DNA of 64,000 nucleotides from Astrobacterium formosum (GTDB lineage Bacteria > Pseudomonadota > Alphaproteobacteria > Rhizobiales > Xanthobacteraceae), in contig JAVDCA010000025.1 of the NCBI GenBank assembly GCA_030848545.1, positions 1 to 64,000 on the forward strand, read 5' to 3'. The translations under genes were made by a program, and so were the position numbers. The notes beneath the pieces are model-generated. The model did not search any database and was not told where the DNA came from. It saw nothing but the letters and a program-made list of their open reading frames with translations. Below, in pieces: positions 17,652 to 28,113 of the stretch (positions are counted from its first letter, which is position 1; every line of letters begins with the position of its first letter).

Positions 17652-18811
17652 GCCCCGCCTCCCGCGAGGGTTGCGTCCGGGGGACGCGGCCGAGGGCCGG
17701 AACTGCGGCCTTCGACCTTTTTATACCACGCGATCACCGCCGCGGCCGCCACCATGATGGCTATTCCGAGCGCGCTGACAAGCACTTGCATACCAACGCC
17801 GTCGGACAATTCGATCAAAGCGAAATGGCCCGCGAAGGCGAGGAATACGCCCAAACAGAAAATTTCCAATGAATGCTGTCCGCACAAGATCGCCGGACGC
17901 AGTAACCGGGATTTCAGACCCGGCCAGTCGTCGGGGATGAAGCGCACCGTGAGCACGGCCAGGGCGAGGAAATGGGCGAAGCGCAGGACGTCCAGATTGA
18001 CCTTGTCGATGGGATACATCCACTCGGACAGCCAGCGCGGCACGTGATGGGCGATGGGCGGGAAGTACCACGTCATGGTGATCGCGAACGCGAACGCCAG
18101 ATACGCGATGGCGACGACCATCACCAGCCAGGAGTTGATCAATCCGCGCAGGCGATCCCCCCCGCTGATCGCACACCAGCCGCCGAACACGAACAACAGC
18201 TGCCAGGCGAGCGGATTGAACACCCAGGTGCCGCTGGGGTATGCGGGCAGATTCAAGCCATAGTGCCAAGCCAGCGAGTAGAGCACGACCGACAAGGCGA
18301 GCGCCGTCGTGGGCTGACGCAGCATCAGCCACAGGATGGGCGGGAACCCGGCCAGAAGCACGATATAGAGGGGCAGCACGTCCATGTTGGCCGGCTTGAA
18401 CTTCAGCAAAAGCGCCTGGACCAGGGTCACGTCGGGCTGCTTGAGGAACTCGAAGACGCCCATTTCCTCCCGGTAGAGGGGGTTGTCGAAGCTCGCCGCC
18501 ACATAGGCGATCTCGGCCATGTAGATGGTGAACAGGAAGATGTGGGCGACATAGACCTGCCAGGCGCGCTTCAGGAGCCGTGCTCCGCCCACGATGACGC
18601 CGCGTTCCCGCATGGCGCGCCCGTAGACGAACGCGACCGTGTAGCCGGAGATGAACACGAAGATCTCGGTGGCGTCGGAAAACCCGTAATTCCGGATCGT
18701 CACCCAGCTGACCATGTTGGACGGGATGTGGTCGAGAAAGATCAGCCACAGCGCCAGACCCCGAAACAGGTCGAGCCGCAGGTCGCGTTCTGCCGAGACA
18801 GCTGGAAGCAT
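17648..18811 (-). CDS. opgC: OpgC-type membrane acyltransferase
   Basis: About 387 residues from ATG 18811 (MLPAVSAERD), with roughly ten TM helices. The N-terminal part RLDLFRGLALWLIFLDHIP is the OpgC signature, including the conserved His of the acyltransferase-3-like superfamily, followed by ATEIFVFISGYTVAFVYG. OpgC proteins succinylate osmoregulated periplasmic glucans in Rhodobacter and relatives. The C-terminus is a Pro/Arg-rich cytoplasmic tail. A longer start at 18895 is possible but adds a polar segment before the conserved region. It is the first gene of a tightly overlapping three-gene operon with two SGNH proteins, suggesting they act on the same glycan. No opgGH genes are in the window. 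Confidence 0.9.
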   Translation of the reverse strand: MLPAVSAERDLRLDLFRGLALWLIFLDHIPSNMVSWVTIRNYGFSDATEIFVFISGYTVAFVYGRAMRERGVIVGGARLLKRAWQVYVAHIFLFTIYMAEIAYVAASFDNPLYREEMGVFEFLKQPDVTLVQALLLKFKPANMDVLPLYIVLLAGFPPILWLMLRQPTTALALSVVLYSLAWHYGLNLPAYPSGTWVFNPLAWQLLFVFGGWCAISGGDRLRGLINSWLVMVVAIAYLAFAFAITMTWYFPPIAHHVPRWLSEWMYPIDKVNLDVLRFAHFLALAVLTVRFIPDDWPGLKSRLLRPAILCGQHSLEIFCLGVFLAFAGHFALIELSDGVGMQVLVSALGIAIMVAAAAVIAWYKKVEGRSSGPRPRPPDATLAGGGA

Positions 18812-19125
18812 GTCCGCTGCGGTTTTGGTTAAGGGATGCGTTCGCGCATGACAGGGCGATGAGGAGGAGACAAGAATGGCAATTCCGTGTTGCACAAATC
18901 CGGATGCCGCAGCAACGTCCTTGGGGCGGCAGGCGACCTCAAACCGCGACTTCAGACCGCCGGTTCAAAGCGCCTCGTATCAAGCGCCGGCATAAAGCGC
19001 CCCTTGGCGTTCGCCGCCGCTGCGGCGAGAATGACCCGTTGTCGAAAAGCTTGGCACGGCCAAACCAGCGGTCCTTGACGGACGCAGCCGGGAAGGGCCG
19101 GGCGGACAAGGCGAGGAACCAGGAC
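18812..19125. other. Divergent intergenic region opgC/apaG
   Basis: About 310 bases with no convincing gene. It should hold the promoters of both opgC and apaG. I see related short words (CAAAGCGCC, CAAGCGCC, AAAGCGCCCC near 18964-19004) but no defined box. Confidence 0.4.
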
Positions 19126-19518
19126 ATGTACAAGGCCGTCACCCGCGGCATCGAGGTCATGGTCACACCCCGCTTCCTGCCGGAACGCTCGGCGAGCGAC
19201 AAGAGCTACTACTTCTGGGCTTATACGATCGAAATCACCAATCACGGCGCGACCACCGTCCAGCTCAAGACCCGCTACTGGCGCATCACCGACGCGTTCG
19301 GGCGCGTCCAGGAAGTCCGTGGCGCCGGCGTCGTCGGTGAGGAGCCGGTGCTCGAGCCGGGAGGTTCGTTCGAATATACGAGCGGCGTGCCGCTGCCGAC
19401 GCCGTCCGGCTTCATGGTCGGCAGCTACGGCATGGTGACGGATGCGGGCGAACGCTTCGACATCGACGTGCCGGCCTTTTCGCTCGACGGACCTGAGGAC
19501 AAGCGAACGGTGAATTGA
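19126..19518 (+). CDS. apaG: ApaG domain protein
   Basis: A 130-residue protein of the ApaG/F-box-associated immunoglobulin-like fold; its molecular role is not settled, though it is linked to Co2+/Mg2+ tolerance and Ap4A metabolism in enterobacteria. The conserved pattern is visible: YFWAYTIEITNHGA, LKTRYWRITDAFGRVQEVRGAGVVGE (named by its parts TRYWRITD and GxGVVGE), and GSYGMVTDAGERF. The ATG at 19126 has a GAGGAACCAGGA leader and gives the usual family length; an upstream extension to 18859 lacks similarity. It is monocistronic and converges on hslO. Confidence 0.94.
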   Translation: MYKAVTRGIEVMVTPRFLPERSASDKSYYFWAYTIEITNHGATTVQLKTRYWRITDAFGRVQEVRGAGVVGEEPVLEPGGSFEYTSGVPLPTPSGFMVGSYGMVTDAGERFDIDVPAFSLDGPEDKRTVN

Positions 19519-19534
19519 GGCGATGGCGGGTAAT

Positions 19535-19564
19535 TCTCCCTCTCCCCGCTTGCGGGGAGAGGTG
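19535..19564. repeat. CTCCCTCTCCCC palindrome, single copy
   Basis: TCTCCCTCTCCCCGC and its near inverted copy GCGGGGAGAGGTG form a hairpin between the convergent apaG and hslO genes. The same family occurs as opposed pairs at 42492-42594 and 52455-52617. It may serve as a bidirectional transcript end. Confidence 0.75.
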
Positions 19565-19591
19565 AAAACCGCGAGGCATCGACGCCACCGC

Positions 19592-20614
19592 TCACCCCGG
19601 CTCACGCACCTCGACCGGGTCGAACCGGTAGTTCGCGTTGCAGAACTCGCAAGTGACCGAGATGACGCCGTCTTCGACCATGTGGTCGCGATCGTCCTGG
19701 GAGAAGCTCTTGAGCATGGCGGAGACGCTGTCGCGGGAACAGGAGCACTGGGCCACGACGTCGACGGGTCGGAACACGCGCACGCCGTGCTCGTGGAATA
19801 GGCGGTAGAGAAGCCGCTCGCCGGACACCTGCGGATCGATGAGCTCGATGTCCTCGACGGTGGCGGCCAGCGAGCGGCCGGTGACCCAGGCCTCGTCCTC
19901 CGGCAGGTCGTGGACGGCCGCACCTTCGGGGGCATCACCGGGATCGAGGTCAGGCCCGCGCATGCGCTCGGGCTTGTGGGGGAGGAACTGGAGCAACATA
20001 CCGCCGGCCCTCCAGCTCCGGCGCGGCCCCGAGACGCTCGCATTGTATTCTTCGGCGACCGCGAGCCGTACGCGGGTCGGGATCTGTTCCGAACGCAGGA
20101 AGTATTCGTGGGCGGCATCCTCGAGACTGCCGCCTTCGAGGGCGACAAGCCCCTGGTAGCGGTTCATGCCGGCGCCCTGGTCGATGGTCATGGCGAGATG
20201 GCCGCGGCCGAGCAGATCGCCCGCCGTCACCCGACCGTCGGCGATCGCCCGCGCGATGGCACCAGCGTCGATGCGGGCGCAGGCGCGCAACCGGCCGGGA
20301 CTGACGAAGTCCACCACCAGCATCCGCACCGGCCCGTCCGACTGGGTCTGCAGGATGAAACGACCGTCGAACTTGAGCGACGAGCCGAGCAGCACCGTGA
20401 GCACGACGGCTTCGCCCAAAAGCTTCGACACCGGCTCCGGATAATCGTGGGCCGACAGCATGGCGTCGAGGGCGGGGCCGAGGCGCACGACGCGGCCGCG
20501 CAGGTCGAGGCTTTCGACCGCGAACGGCAGGATGGCGTCGTCCATGCTGCGATCGTCGGGAGCGCGGGCAGGGGGGGCCATTTGGGGGCCCATCTGGGGG
20601 TCGATCTGGTTCAT
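19592..20614 (-). CDS. hslO: Redox-regulated chaperone Hsp33
   Basis: A 340-residue cytoplasmic holdase activated by oxidation. The C-terminal zinc centre is complete: CxC in AQCSCSRDSV and CxxC in VTCEFCNANYRF, spaced as in the family. The N-terminal substrate-binding domain is present (LLGEAVVLTVLL, GRFILQTQSDGPVRMLVVD). The start at 20614 leaves a Pro/Met-rich lead; MDDAILPF at residue 24 is an alternative. It begins 25 bp after argF, so it is probably the last gene of an argD-argF-hslO operon, a common rhizobial order. Confidence 0.96.
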   Translation of the reverse strand: MNQIDPQMGPQMAPPARAPDDRSMDDAILPFAVESLDLRGRVVRLGPALDAMLSAHDYPEPVSKLLGEAVVLTVLLGSSLKFDGRFILQTQSDGPVRMLVVDFVSPGRLRACARIDAGAIARAIADGRVTAGDLLGRGHLAMTIDQGAGMNRYQGLVALEGGSLEDAAHEYFLRSEQIPTRVRLAVAEEYNASVSGPRRSWRAGGMLLQFLPHKPERMRGPDLDPGDAPEGAAVHDLPEDEAWVTGRSLAATVEDIELIDPQVSGERLLYRLFHEHGVRVFRPVDVVAQCSCSRDSVSAMLKSFSQDDRDHMVEDGVISVTCEFCNANYRFDPVEVREPG

Positions 20615-20639
20615 CGGCGTTATATAGGCGTGCCGGCGC

Positions 20640-21568
20640 TCAGCGCGAGACCGCTTGGCAGCACCACGCCAGGATGCCTTTCTGGGCGTGCAGGCGGTTT
20701 TCCGCCTCGTCGAACACCACCGATTGCGGCCCGTCGATCACCTCGGTGGTGACCTCTTCGTCGCGATGGGCGGGCAGGCAGTGCATGAAGATGGCGCCGG
20801 GATTTGCCTTCGCCATCAGGCGGGCATTGACCTGGTAGGGCTTGAGCAGGTTGTGGCGACGCTCGCCGTCCTTTTCGCCCATCGACACCCAGATGTCGGT
20901 CAGCACGCAATCGGCGCCCTGGGCCGCCTTCTCGGGATCGGTGCCGACAGTGATGTCGGCGCCGGCGGTCTTGACCCAGTCGAGCACCCATTTCTTGGGC
21001 GCGAGTTCGGGCGGCGTCGCGACCGCGAGCTGGAAGCCGAACCGCTCGGCTGCGTGCATCCACGAGGTGAGCACATTGGTGGCGTCGCCCGTCCAGGCGA
21101 TGCGCTTGCCCTTGATGGCGCCGCGATGCTCCTCGAAGGTCATGACGTCGGCGAGCACCTGGCAGGGATGGGAGCGACGCGTCAGGCCGTTGATCACCGG
21201 GATCGTGGCATGGGTCGCGAGCTCCACCAGGGTGTCGTGGTCGAGGGTGCGGATCATGATGGCGTCGACATAGCGCGACAGCACGCGGGCGGTGTCCGCG
21301 ATGGTCTCGCCGCGGCCGAGCTGCATCTCCTGGCCGGTGAGCATCAGGGTTTCGCCGCCGAGCTGGCGCATGGCGACGTCGAAGGACACGCGCGTGCGCG
21401 TCGACGGCTTGTCGAAGATCATCGCCAGAATCTTGCCGGACAGCGGGCCCTCGCCGCGCGCGCGGCCGCGCTTGAGCGCGGCCTTCATGGCGTGGCTGTT
21501 GTCGAGAATGGCGCGCAGCTCGCTGGCCGGGATGTCGATCAGATCGAGGAAATTGCGAGTTTCGGAGG

Positions 21569-21572
<4 letters not shown>
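20640..21572 (-). CDS. argF: Ornithine carbamoyltransferase
   Basis: A 310-residue enzyme joining carbamoyl phosphate and ornithine to give citrulline in arginine synthesis. The carbamoyl-phosphate site STRTRVSF, the HPCQ motif and the catalytic-cysteine loop [11 protein letters not shown] are all intact, and ornithine-binding DIWVSMGE is present. Its ATG overlaps the argD stop by four bases (ATGA), so translation is coupled. Normal length and codon use. Confidence 0.98.
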
Positions 21573-22819
<1,247 letters not shown>

Positions 22820-22952
22820 ATGAAATGTGCCGCCTCACCGGGCGGCACGACGGAACATTGTAGGTCGGCGACGGCGGCTGTCAACACGGGCCCGTGTGGT
22901 GCCCAAGGCACGCCGAGCGGCATCGGATGAGGAACATGTGGACGCGGCCAGG

Positions 22953-22974
22953 GCGACTCTTGCGCGAGAGTCGC
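22953..22974. promoter_or_regulatory. Palindrome with two GANTC methylation sites upstream of gcrA
   Basis: Perfect 8-bp arms GCGACTCT (22953-22960) and AGAGTCGC (22967-22974) with a 6-nt loop. Each arm contains a GANTC site (GACTC 22955-22959; GAGTC 22968-22972), the CcrM target. A third GANTC (GATTC) is at 23096-23100. Otherwise the 329-bp argD/gcrA gap has no gene. Confidence 0.55.
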
Positions 22975-23148
22975 GGCATATAGTAGCCTTTTTGGCAACT
23001 GCTACGATATCTCGTGCGGCGGACAGTTATCTGAGTATTGGTGGCGTCAAGCGTAACCGTCGGTGGCTTTTAGGGCCGCCCTGACGGCGATTATGGATTC
23101 CGCTTGAGGCTTTTTCGTTCGCCGCACGCGTCGAAAGGGACGACAACC

Positions 23149-23655
23149 ATGACGTGGAACGATGAGCGGGTGGAGCTCCTCAAGAAACTCTGGACCGATG
23201 GTCTCTCCGCCAGTCAGATCGCCTCGGAATTGGGCGGCATCACCCGCAACGCCGTCATCGGCAAGGTGCATCGTCTCGGACTGTCGGGCCGCGCCAAGAC
23301 GCCCGCCTCGGCGGTGCCGCGCCCGCGCAAGCCGCGGGCGCCCGCGCACATGATGCGGGTGACGCGCCCGGCCATGCGGGGCAACACGGCGCTCGCGCCC
23401 GTGCACAGCTACGAACTGGAAGTGGAGCCGGAGCCGCAGCTGGTCGAGAACATCGTTCCCATGGGTCAACGCTGCACGCTGCTCGAGCTCAGCGAAGACA
23501 AGTGCCGCTGGCCGATCGGCGATCCGGGCTCGCAGGAATTCTTCTTCTGCGGCGGCAAGACCGCCGACGGCCTGCCCTACTGCGCCTACCATTCGCGCCT
23601 CGCCTACCAGCCGGTCAACGACCGGCGGCGCGAGAAACGCACGGTGCGGGGCTGA
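23149..23655 (+). CDS. gcrA: Cell-cycle regulator GcrA
   Basis: A 168-residue alphaproteobacterial sigma-70 cofactor that binds promoters in a way helped by CcrM methylation of GANTC sites. The N-terminal helix-turn-helix TWNDERVELLKKLWTDGLSA plus ITRNAVIGKVHRLGLSGR is diagnostic, and the C-terminal sigma-interacting part with CRWPIGDPG, FFCGG and YCAYHSRLAY is complete. ATG at 23149 with an AAAGGGA site is used in place of an upstream in-frame ATG at 23104. The gap upstream carries three GANTC sites, two of them inside a palindrome, so methylation-linked autoregulation is plausible. A dispersed repeat follows. Confidence 0.97.
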   Translation: MTWNDERVELLKKLWTDGLSASQIASELGGITRNAVIGKVHRLGLSGRAKTPASAVPRPRKPRAPAHMMRVTRPAMRGNTALAPVHSYELEVEPEPQLVENIVPMGQRCTLLELSEDKCRWPIGDPGSQEFFFCGGKTADGLPYCAYHSRLAYQPVNDRRREKRTVRG

Positions 23656-23681
23656 CGGCCCGTGTTTGGCTGACCACTGTT

Positions 23682-23820
23682 CGTCATTCCGGGACGCTGC
23701 CGTCCGCGCGTTTAAGTGCGTCTTCGACGCGCTTTGGCAGCGGGCTCGGAATCCATACTCCGCAGCGCCGGGGCTATGGATTCCGGGCTCGCGGCCTTTC
23801 AGGCCGCACCCCGGATTGAC
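23682..23820. repeat. Intergenic repeat, CGTCATTCCGGG / GGAATCCATACTC family
   Basis: Contains GGAATCCATACTCCG and, inverted, CTATGGATTCCGGG, with a GCGGCCTTTCAGGCCGC hairpin near the right end. It is the same family as 45555-45661. The rest of the 302-bp gap between gcrA and phoB holds no gene. Confidence 0.75.
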
Positions 23821-23957
23821 AGCCCATCTGAGCGGATGAAAGCACCGGCGGTGGGGATCGGCTCATGTGATCCGTCACCCTGAGGTGGCCGTGCGGAGCG
23901 CGGCCCTCGAAGGGCGACGGTCAGAGGGCGATGCCGTTGGTATGACGGCGACCGCGC

Positions 23958-24659
<702 letters not shown>

Positions 24660-24676
24660 GGGTGAACCCATCCTCG

Positions 24677-25393
24677 TTAGCCGGTGAACGGCACGGCGGT
24701 GGTCGCCGTGGTGTCGCCCTTGGGGCGCTCGTCGATCAGTGGCCGACCCTCAGCCATGAAATAGACCGTCTCGGCGATATTGGTGGCGTGATCGCCCATC
24801 CGCTCGATATTCTTGGCGCAGAACAGGAGATGGATGCAGAACGAGATGTTGCGGGGATCCTCCATCATGTAGGTCAACAACTCGCGGAACAGCGAATTGT
24901 TGACGGCGTCGATCTCCTCGTCGCCCCGCCACACGGCCAGCGCCTTGGTGGAGTCCCGGCGCGCGAAGCTGTCGAGCACGTCCTTGATCTGGGTGAGCAC
25001 CAGCTCCGTCATGTGCTCGACGCCGCGCAGGATCTGCTGGGGATGGAAATCGGCGTCGAGCACCACCACCCGCTTGGCGATGTTCTTGGCGAGGTCGCCG
25101 ATCCGCTCCAGGTCGTTGGAGACCCGCATGGCGGCGACGATCTCGCGCAGGTCGACCGCCATCGGCTGGCGCCGCGCGATCGTCAGGATGGCCTTCTCTT
25201 CGATCTCGCGCTGCAGCGCGTCGATGCGGGCGTCCTCACCGACGACGCGGCGGGCCTGGACGACGTCGCGGCGTTCGAGGGCGTCCAAGGCGTCCCCGAT
25301 CTGCTTCTCCGCCCGGCCGCCCATCTCCGCCACCAGACGGACGAGGTCCTGCAGATCGGCGTCGAAGGCCTTCATGGTGTGTTCGGTCATCAT
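24677..25393 (-). CDS. phoU: Phosphate transport system regulator PhoU
   Basis: A 238-residue all-helical cytoplasmic protein that couples PstSCAB to PhoR and represses the Pho response when phosphate is plentiful. Two PhoU repeats are visible: the first around VRLVAEMGGRAEKQIGDAL and DLERIGDLAKNIAKR, the second around NIERMGDHATNIAETVYF, each with the E/D-xxxD metal-binding motif. The second ATG (25390) is an alternative start. It lies 37 bp after pstB and 17 bp before phoB. Confidence 0.97.
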   Translation of the reverse strand: MMTEHTMKAFDADLQDLVRLVAEMGGRAEKQIGDALDALERRDVVQARRVVGEDARIDALQREIEEKAILTIARRQPMAVDLREIVAAMRVSNDLERIGDLAKNIAKRVVVLDADFHPQQILRGVEHMTELVLTQIKDVLDSFARRDSTKALAVWRGDEEIDAVNNSLFRELLTYMMEDPRNISFCIHLLFCAKNIERMGDHATNIAETVYFMAEGRPLIDERPKGDTTATTAVPFTG

Positions 25394-25430
25394 CTGCCTA
25401 CGCGTGCCTCCAAGAGGTCGAAACGGGACA

Positions 25431-26249
25431 TTAGCCGAAGCGCCCGGTGATGTAATCCTGCGTGCGCCGGTCTTTTGGGCTGGTGAACATGTCGACCGTC
25501 GAGCCCTCCTCGACCAGCGAGCCGAGGTGGAAGAACGCGGTTCGCTGCGACACGCGGGCGGCCTGCTGCATCGAATGGGTGACGATGACGATGGTGAAGT
25601 TCGACCGCAATTCGTCGATCAGCTCCTCGATCTTCGCCGTGGCGATCGGATCGAGGGCCGAGCACGGCTCGTCCATCAGAATGACCTCGGGACTCACCGC
25701 GATGGCGCGGGCGATGCAGAGGCGCTGCTGCTGGCCGCCGGACAGGCCGGTGCCCTGGTCGGTGAGCCGATCCTTGACCTCCTCGTACAGGCCCGCCTTC
25801 TTGAGGCTGGTGACGACGATCTCCTCAAGTTCCTTGGCGTTGCGCGCCAAGCCGTGGATGCGCGGTCCGTAGGCGACGTTTTCGAAGATCGACTTGGGGA
25901 ACGGATTCGGCTTCTGGAACACCATGCCGACGCGGGCGCGCAGCTGCACGACGTCGAGCTCGGGGTCGGACACGTCCTGCCCGTCGATGGCGATCTCGCC
26001 GGTCACGCGCGCGATCGCAATGGTGTCGTTCATGCGATTGATGCACCGCAGGAACGTGCTCTTGCCGCAGCCGGACGGACCGATCAGCGCCGTGACGGCC
26101 CGCTCGGGAATATCGAGACCGACGTCCTTGAGCGCATGCTTGTCGCCGTAATAGACGTCGACATGCCGGGCGACCACCTTGGCGTGGGCGCTGGTAGCCT
26201 CGGCCGTGCCGAGCGCTATGGACGGAACCTGCACCATCGTGTTCATCAT
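25431..26249 (-). CDS. pstB: Phosphate ABC transporter ATPase PstB
   Basis: A 272-residue ABC ATPase energising phosphate uptake. Walker [10 protein letters not shown], signature LSGGQQQR and Walker [14 protein letters not shown] are intact, as is the Pst-specific [14 protein letters not shown]-loop. Second ATG after three bases and a GGAAAAGG leader. It starts 19 bp after pstA. Confidence 0.98.
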   Translation of the reverse strand: MMNTMVQVPSIALGTAEATSAHAKVVARHVDVYYGDKHALKDVGLDIPERAVTALIGPSGCGKSTFLRCINRMNDTIAIARVTGEIAIDGQDVSDPELDVVQLRARVGMVFQKPNPFPKSIFENVAYGPRIHGLARNAKELEEIVVTSLKKAGLYEEVKDRLTDQGTGLSGGQQQRLCIARAIAVSPEVILMDEPCSALDPIATAKIEELIDELRSNFTIVIVTHSMQQAARVSQRTAFFHLGSLVEEGSTVDMFTSPKDRRTQDYITGRFG

Positions 26250-26268
26250 CGCCTTTTCCTGTACCGCA

Positions 26269-28113
26269 TCACCATCTGCGCTCGAAGCGGCGGCGCAGGT
26301 AGATTGCCGTCCCGTTCATCACGAACAGGAAGGCGAGAAGAACAATGATCGCCGCCGCAGTCTTGGCCTGGAAGGCGATCTCCGGCAGATCCGACCACAG
26401 ATAGATCTGGACCGGAAGCACGGTCGCGGCCTCGGTGATGCCTTTCGGCACCTCGACGATGAAGGCGACCATGCCGATCATCAGCAACGGCGCCGTCTCG
26501 CCGAGCGCATGCGCCATGCCGATGATCGTCCCGGTCATGACACCCGGCATCGCCAGCGGCAGGACATGATGAAAGATCGCCTGCTGCTTCGACGCGCCGA
26601 CCCCGAGCGCCGCCTCCTTGATGGACGGCGGCACCGCCCTGATCGCCGCCCGCGCCGCGATGATGATGGTCGGCATGACCAGCAACGCGAGCACGAGGCC
26701 GCCGACCAGCGGCGCCGAGCGCGGCAGGCCCATGAAGTTGAGGAAGATCGCCAGCCCGAGCAGGCCGAACACGATCGACGGCACGGCGGCGAGATTGTTG
26801 ATGTTGACCTCGATGATCTCGGTGAGCCGGTTCTTGGGCGCGAACTCCTCGAGATAGATGGCGGCCGCGACCCCGATCGGCAGGCACAGCACGAGGGTGA
26901 CCAGCAGCGTCAAGGCGGAGCCGAACAGCGCACCGCGGATGCCGGCGAGTTCCGGTTCGCGGCTGTCGCCGGTGGTGAAGAAGGCCCAGTTGAACGCGTT
27001 CTCCACCAGACCCTTGGCACGCATGTGTTCGAGCCAGGCGACCTCGCGGTCGCTGACGCGCCGGTTGTCTTCGGCGGTGAGGTAGGTGACGATACCCCAC
27101 TGCCCGGGCGCCGCATCGGCGGTCGAGCGCAGCGGGATGAGCGTTTGGCCGGTGATGGTCGCATTGCCGAGGTGTGTAACCTTGACCAGGCCTTCATTGA
27201 TGGACACCAGCAGGCTGGGAAGCGTGGATTCCAGCACTTCCTCCGACGACGACGCATCGAAGCGCGCCTGCAGGGCGGCGGCTTCGTCGTCGAGCTGCTT
27301 GACCTGCCGGGTCATGCGCTCGACGTCGGCGGCGAACGGCTTGAGTGCCGCTTCGAAGGCGGCGACCCCACGGCTGTCCATCGCGGCGCGGGCGGTGGCG
27401 AGCGAGCGCTCGAAGTCCGCCTTGCGGGCTTCGGCGGTCCGCAGATGACGGCGCAGATCGTTCGCCTGTCGGCGTACGTCACTGGCCTTGCGGGACAGGG
27501 CGGCCTTGATCCTGACCAGCTCCGACGAGAAGTCGTTGGCGGCCGAGTGGATGGTGATCTCGCCGGACGCGCCGCTCGGCGTCGCAATACCACGCGTCGC
27601 CGTATGCCTGACGATCTCGGTTCCGAGACCTTTATAGTAAAGGTCGGCGTCGTCCGAGAGCAGCACCGGCACGCGAACTGTTTGGCCGATCAGGCCCGGA
27701 TCGGCCACCACCCGCTCACGCAGCGCGTCAGGCGCCCCGGTGGAGATCAGCGTGTCGAGAAGCCGGCGTCCAGCGCGATCCTTGACCTCGGGGAAGAGGC
27801 CGCGCACGGCGTCGCGGATCAAGGCGCTGAAATCGCCGGCGCGAATATCCTCCGGCTTGCCCGTCCCTTGCGGGTCGACCTGCGCCTGATCGACCTTCAC
27901 GTCCAGGACCAACCGGTGCTGGGTGAAGGCGGGAAAGCCTTTGATCCCGATATCGGCCAGGACGACGACGAGGAACAGGGCGGTCAAGGCGATCGCGAAC
28001 AGGCCATAGGCCTTGAAGCGCGCCTCGGCGCGATAGCGCCTGCGCACGCGCGCACGGGCGACGTCGCTGGTCGTGTCGACGCGACGGATGTCGGGGAGGG
28101 CGAGATCAGTCAT
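26269..28113 (-). CDS. pstA: Phosphate ABC transporter permease PstA, enlarged
   Basis: A 614-residue permease subunit. Classical PstA is near 290 residues and, from memory, rhizobial forms with an N-terminal DUF3333 region are about 430, so this one is unusually long. After TM1 (about residues 34-58) there is a periplasmic region of over 300 residues, with a strongly charged helical stretch (about 195-310) that looks like a coiled coil ([38 protein letters not shown]). The permease core follows from about residue 385, with the EAA loop [19 protein letters not shown]. Its start overlaps the pstC stop by eight bases. No frame break is visible, so the extension seems real. Confidence 0.95.
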   Translation of the reverse strand: MTDLALPDIRRVDTTSDVARARVRRRYRAEARFKAYGLFAIALTALFLVVVLADIGIKGFPAFTQHRLVLDVKVDQAQVDPQGTGKPEDIRAGDFSALIRDAVRGLFPEVKDRAGRRLLDTLISTGAPDALRERVVADPGLIGQTVRVPVLLSDDADLYYKGLGTEIVRHTATRGIATPSGASGEITIHSAANDFSSELVRIKAALSRKASDVRRQANDLRRHLRTAEARKADFERSLATARAAMDSRGVAAFEAALKPFAADVERMTRQVKQLDDEAAALQARFDASSSEEVLESTLPSLLVSINEGLVKVTHLGNATITGQTLIPLRSTADAAPGQWGIVTYLTAEDNRRVSDREVAWLEHMRAKGLVENAFNWAFFTTGDSREPELAGIRGALFGSALTLLVTLVLCLPIGVAAAIYLEEFAPKNRLTEIIEVNINNLAAVPSIVFGLLGLAIFLNFMGLPRSAPLVGGLVLALLVMPTIIIAARAAIRAVPPSIKEAALGVGASKQQAIFHHVLPLAMPGVMTGTIIGMAHALGETAPLLMIGMVAFIVEVPKGITEAATVLPVQIYLWSDLPEIAFQAKTAAAIIVLLAFLFVMNGTAIYLRRRFERRW

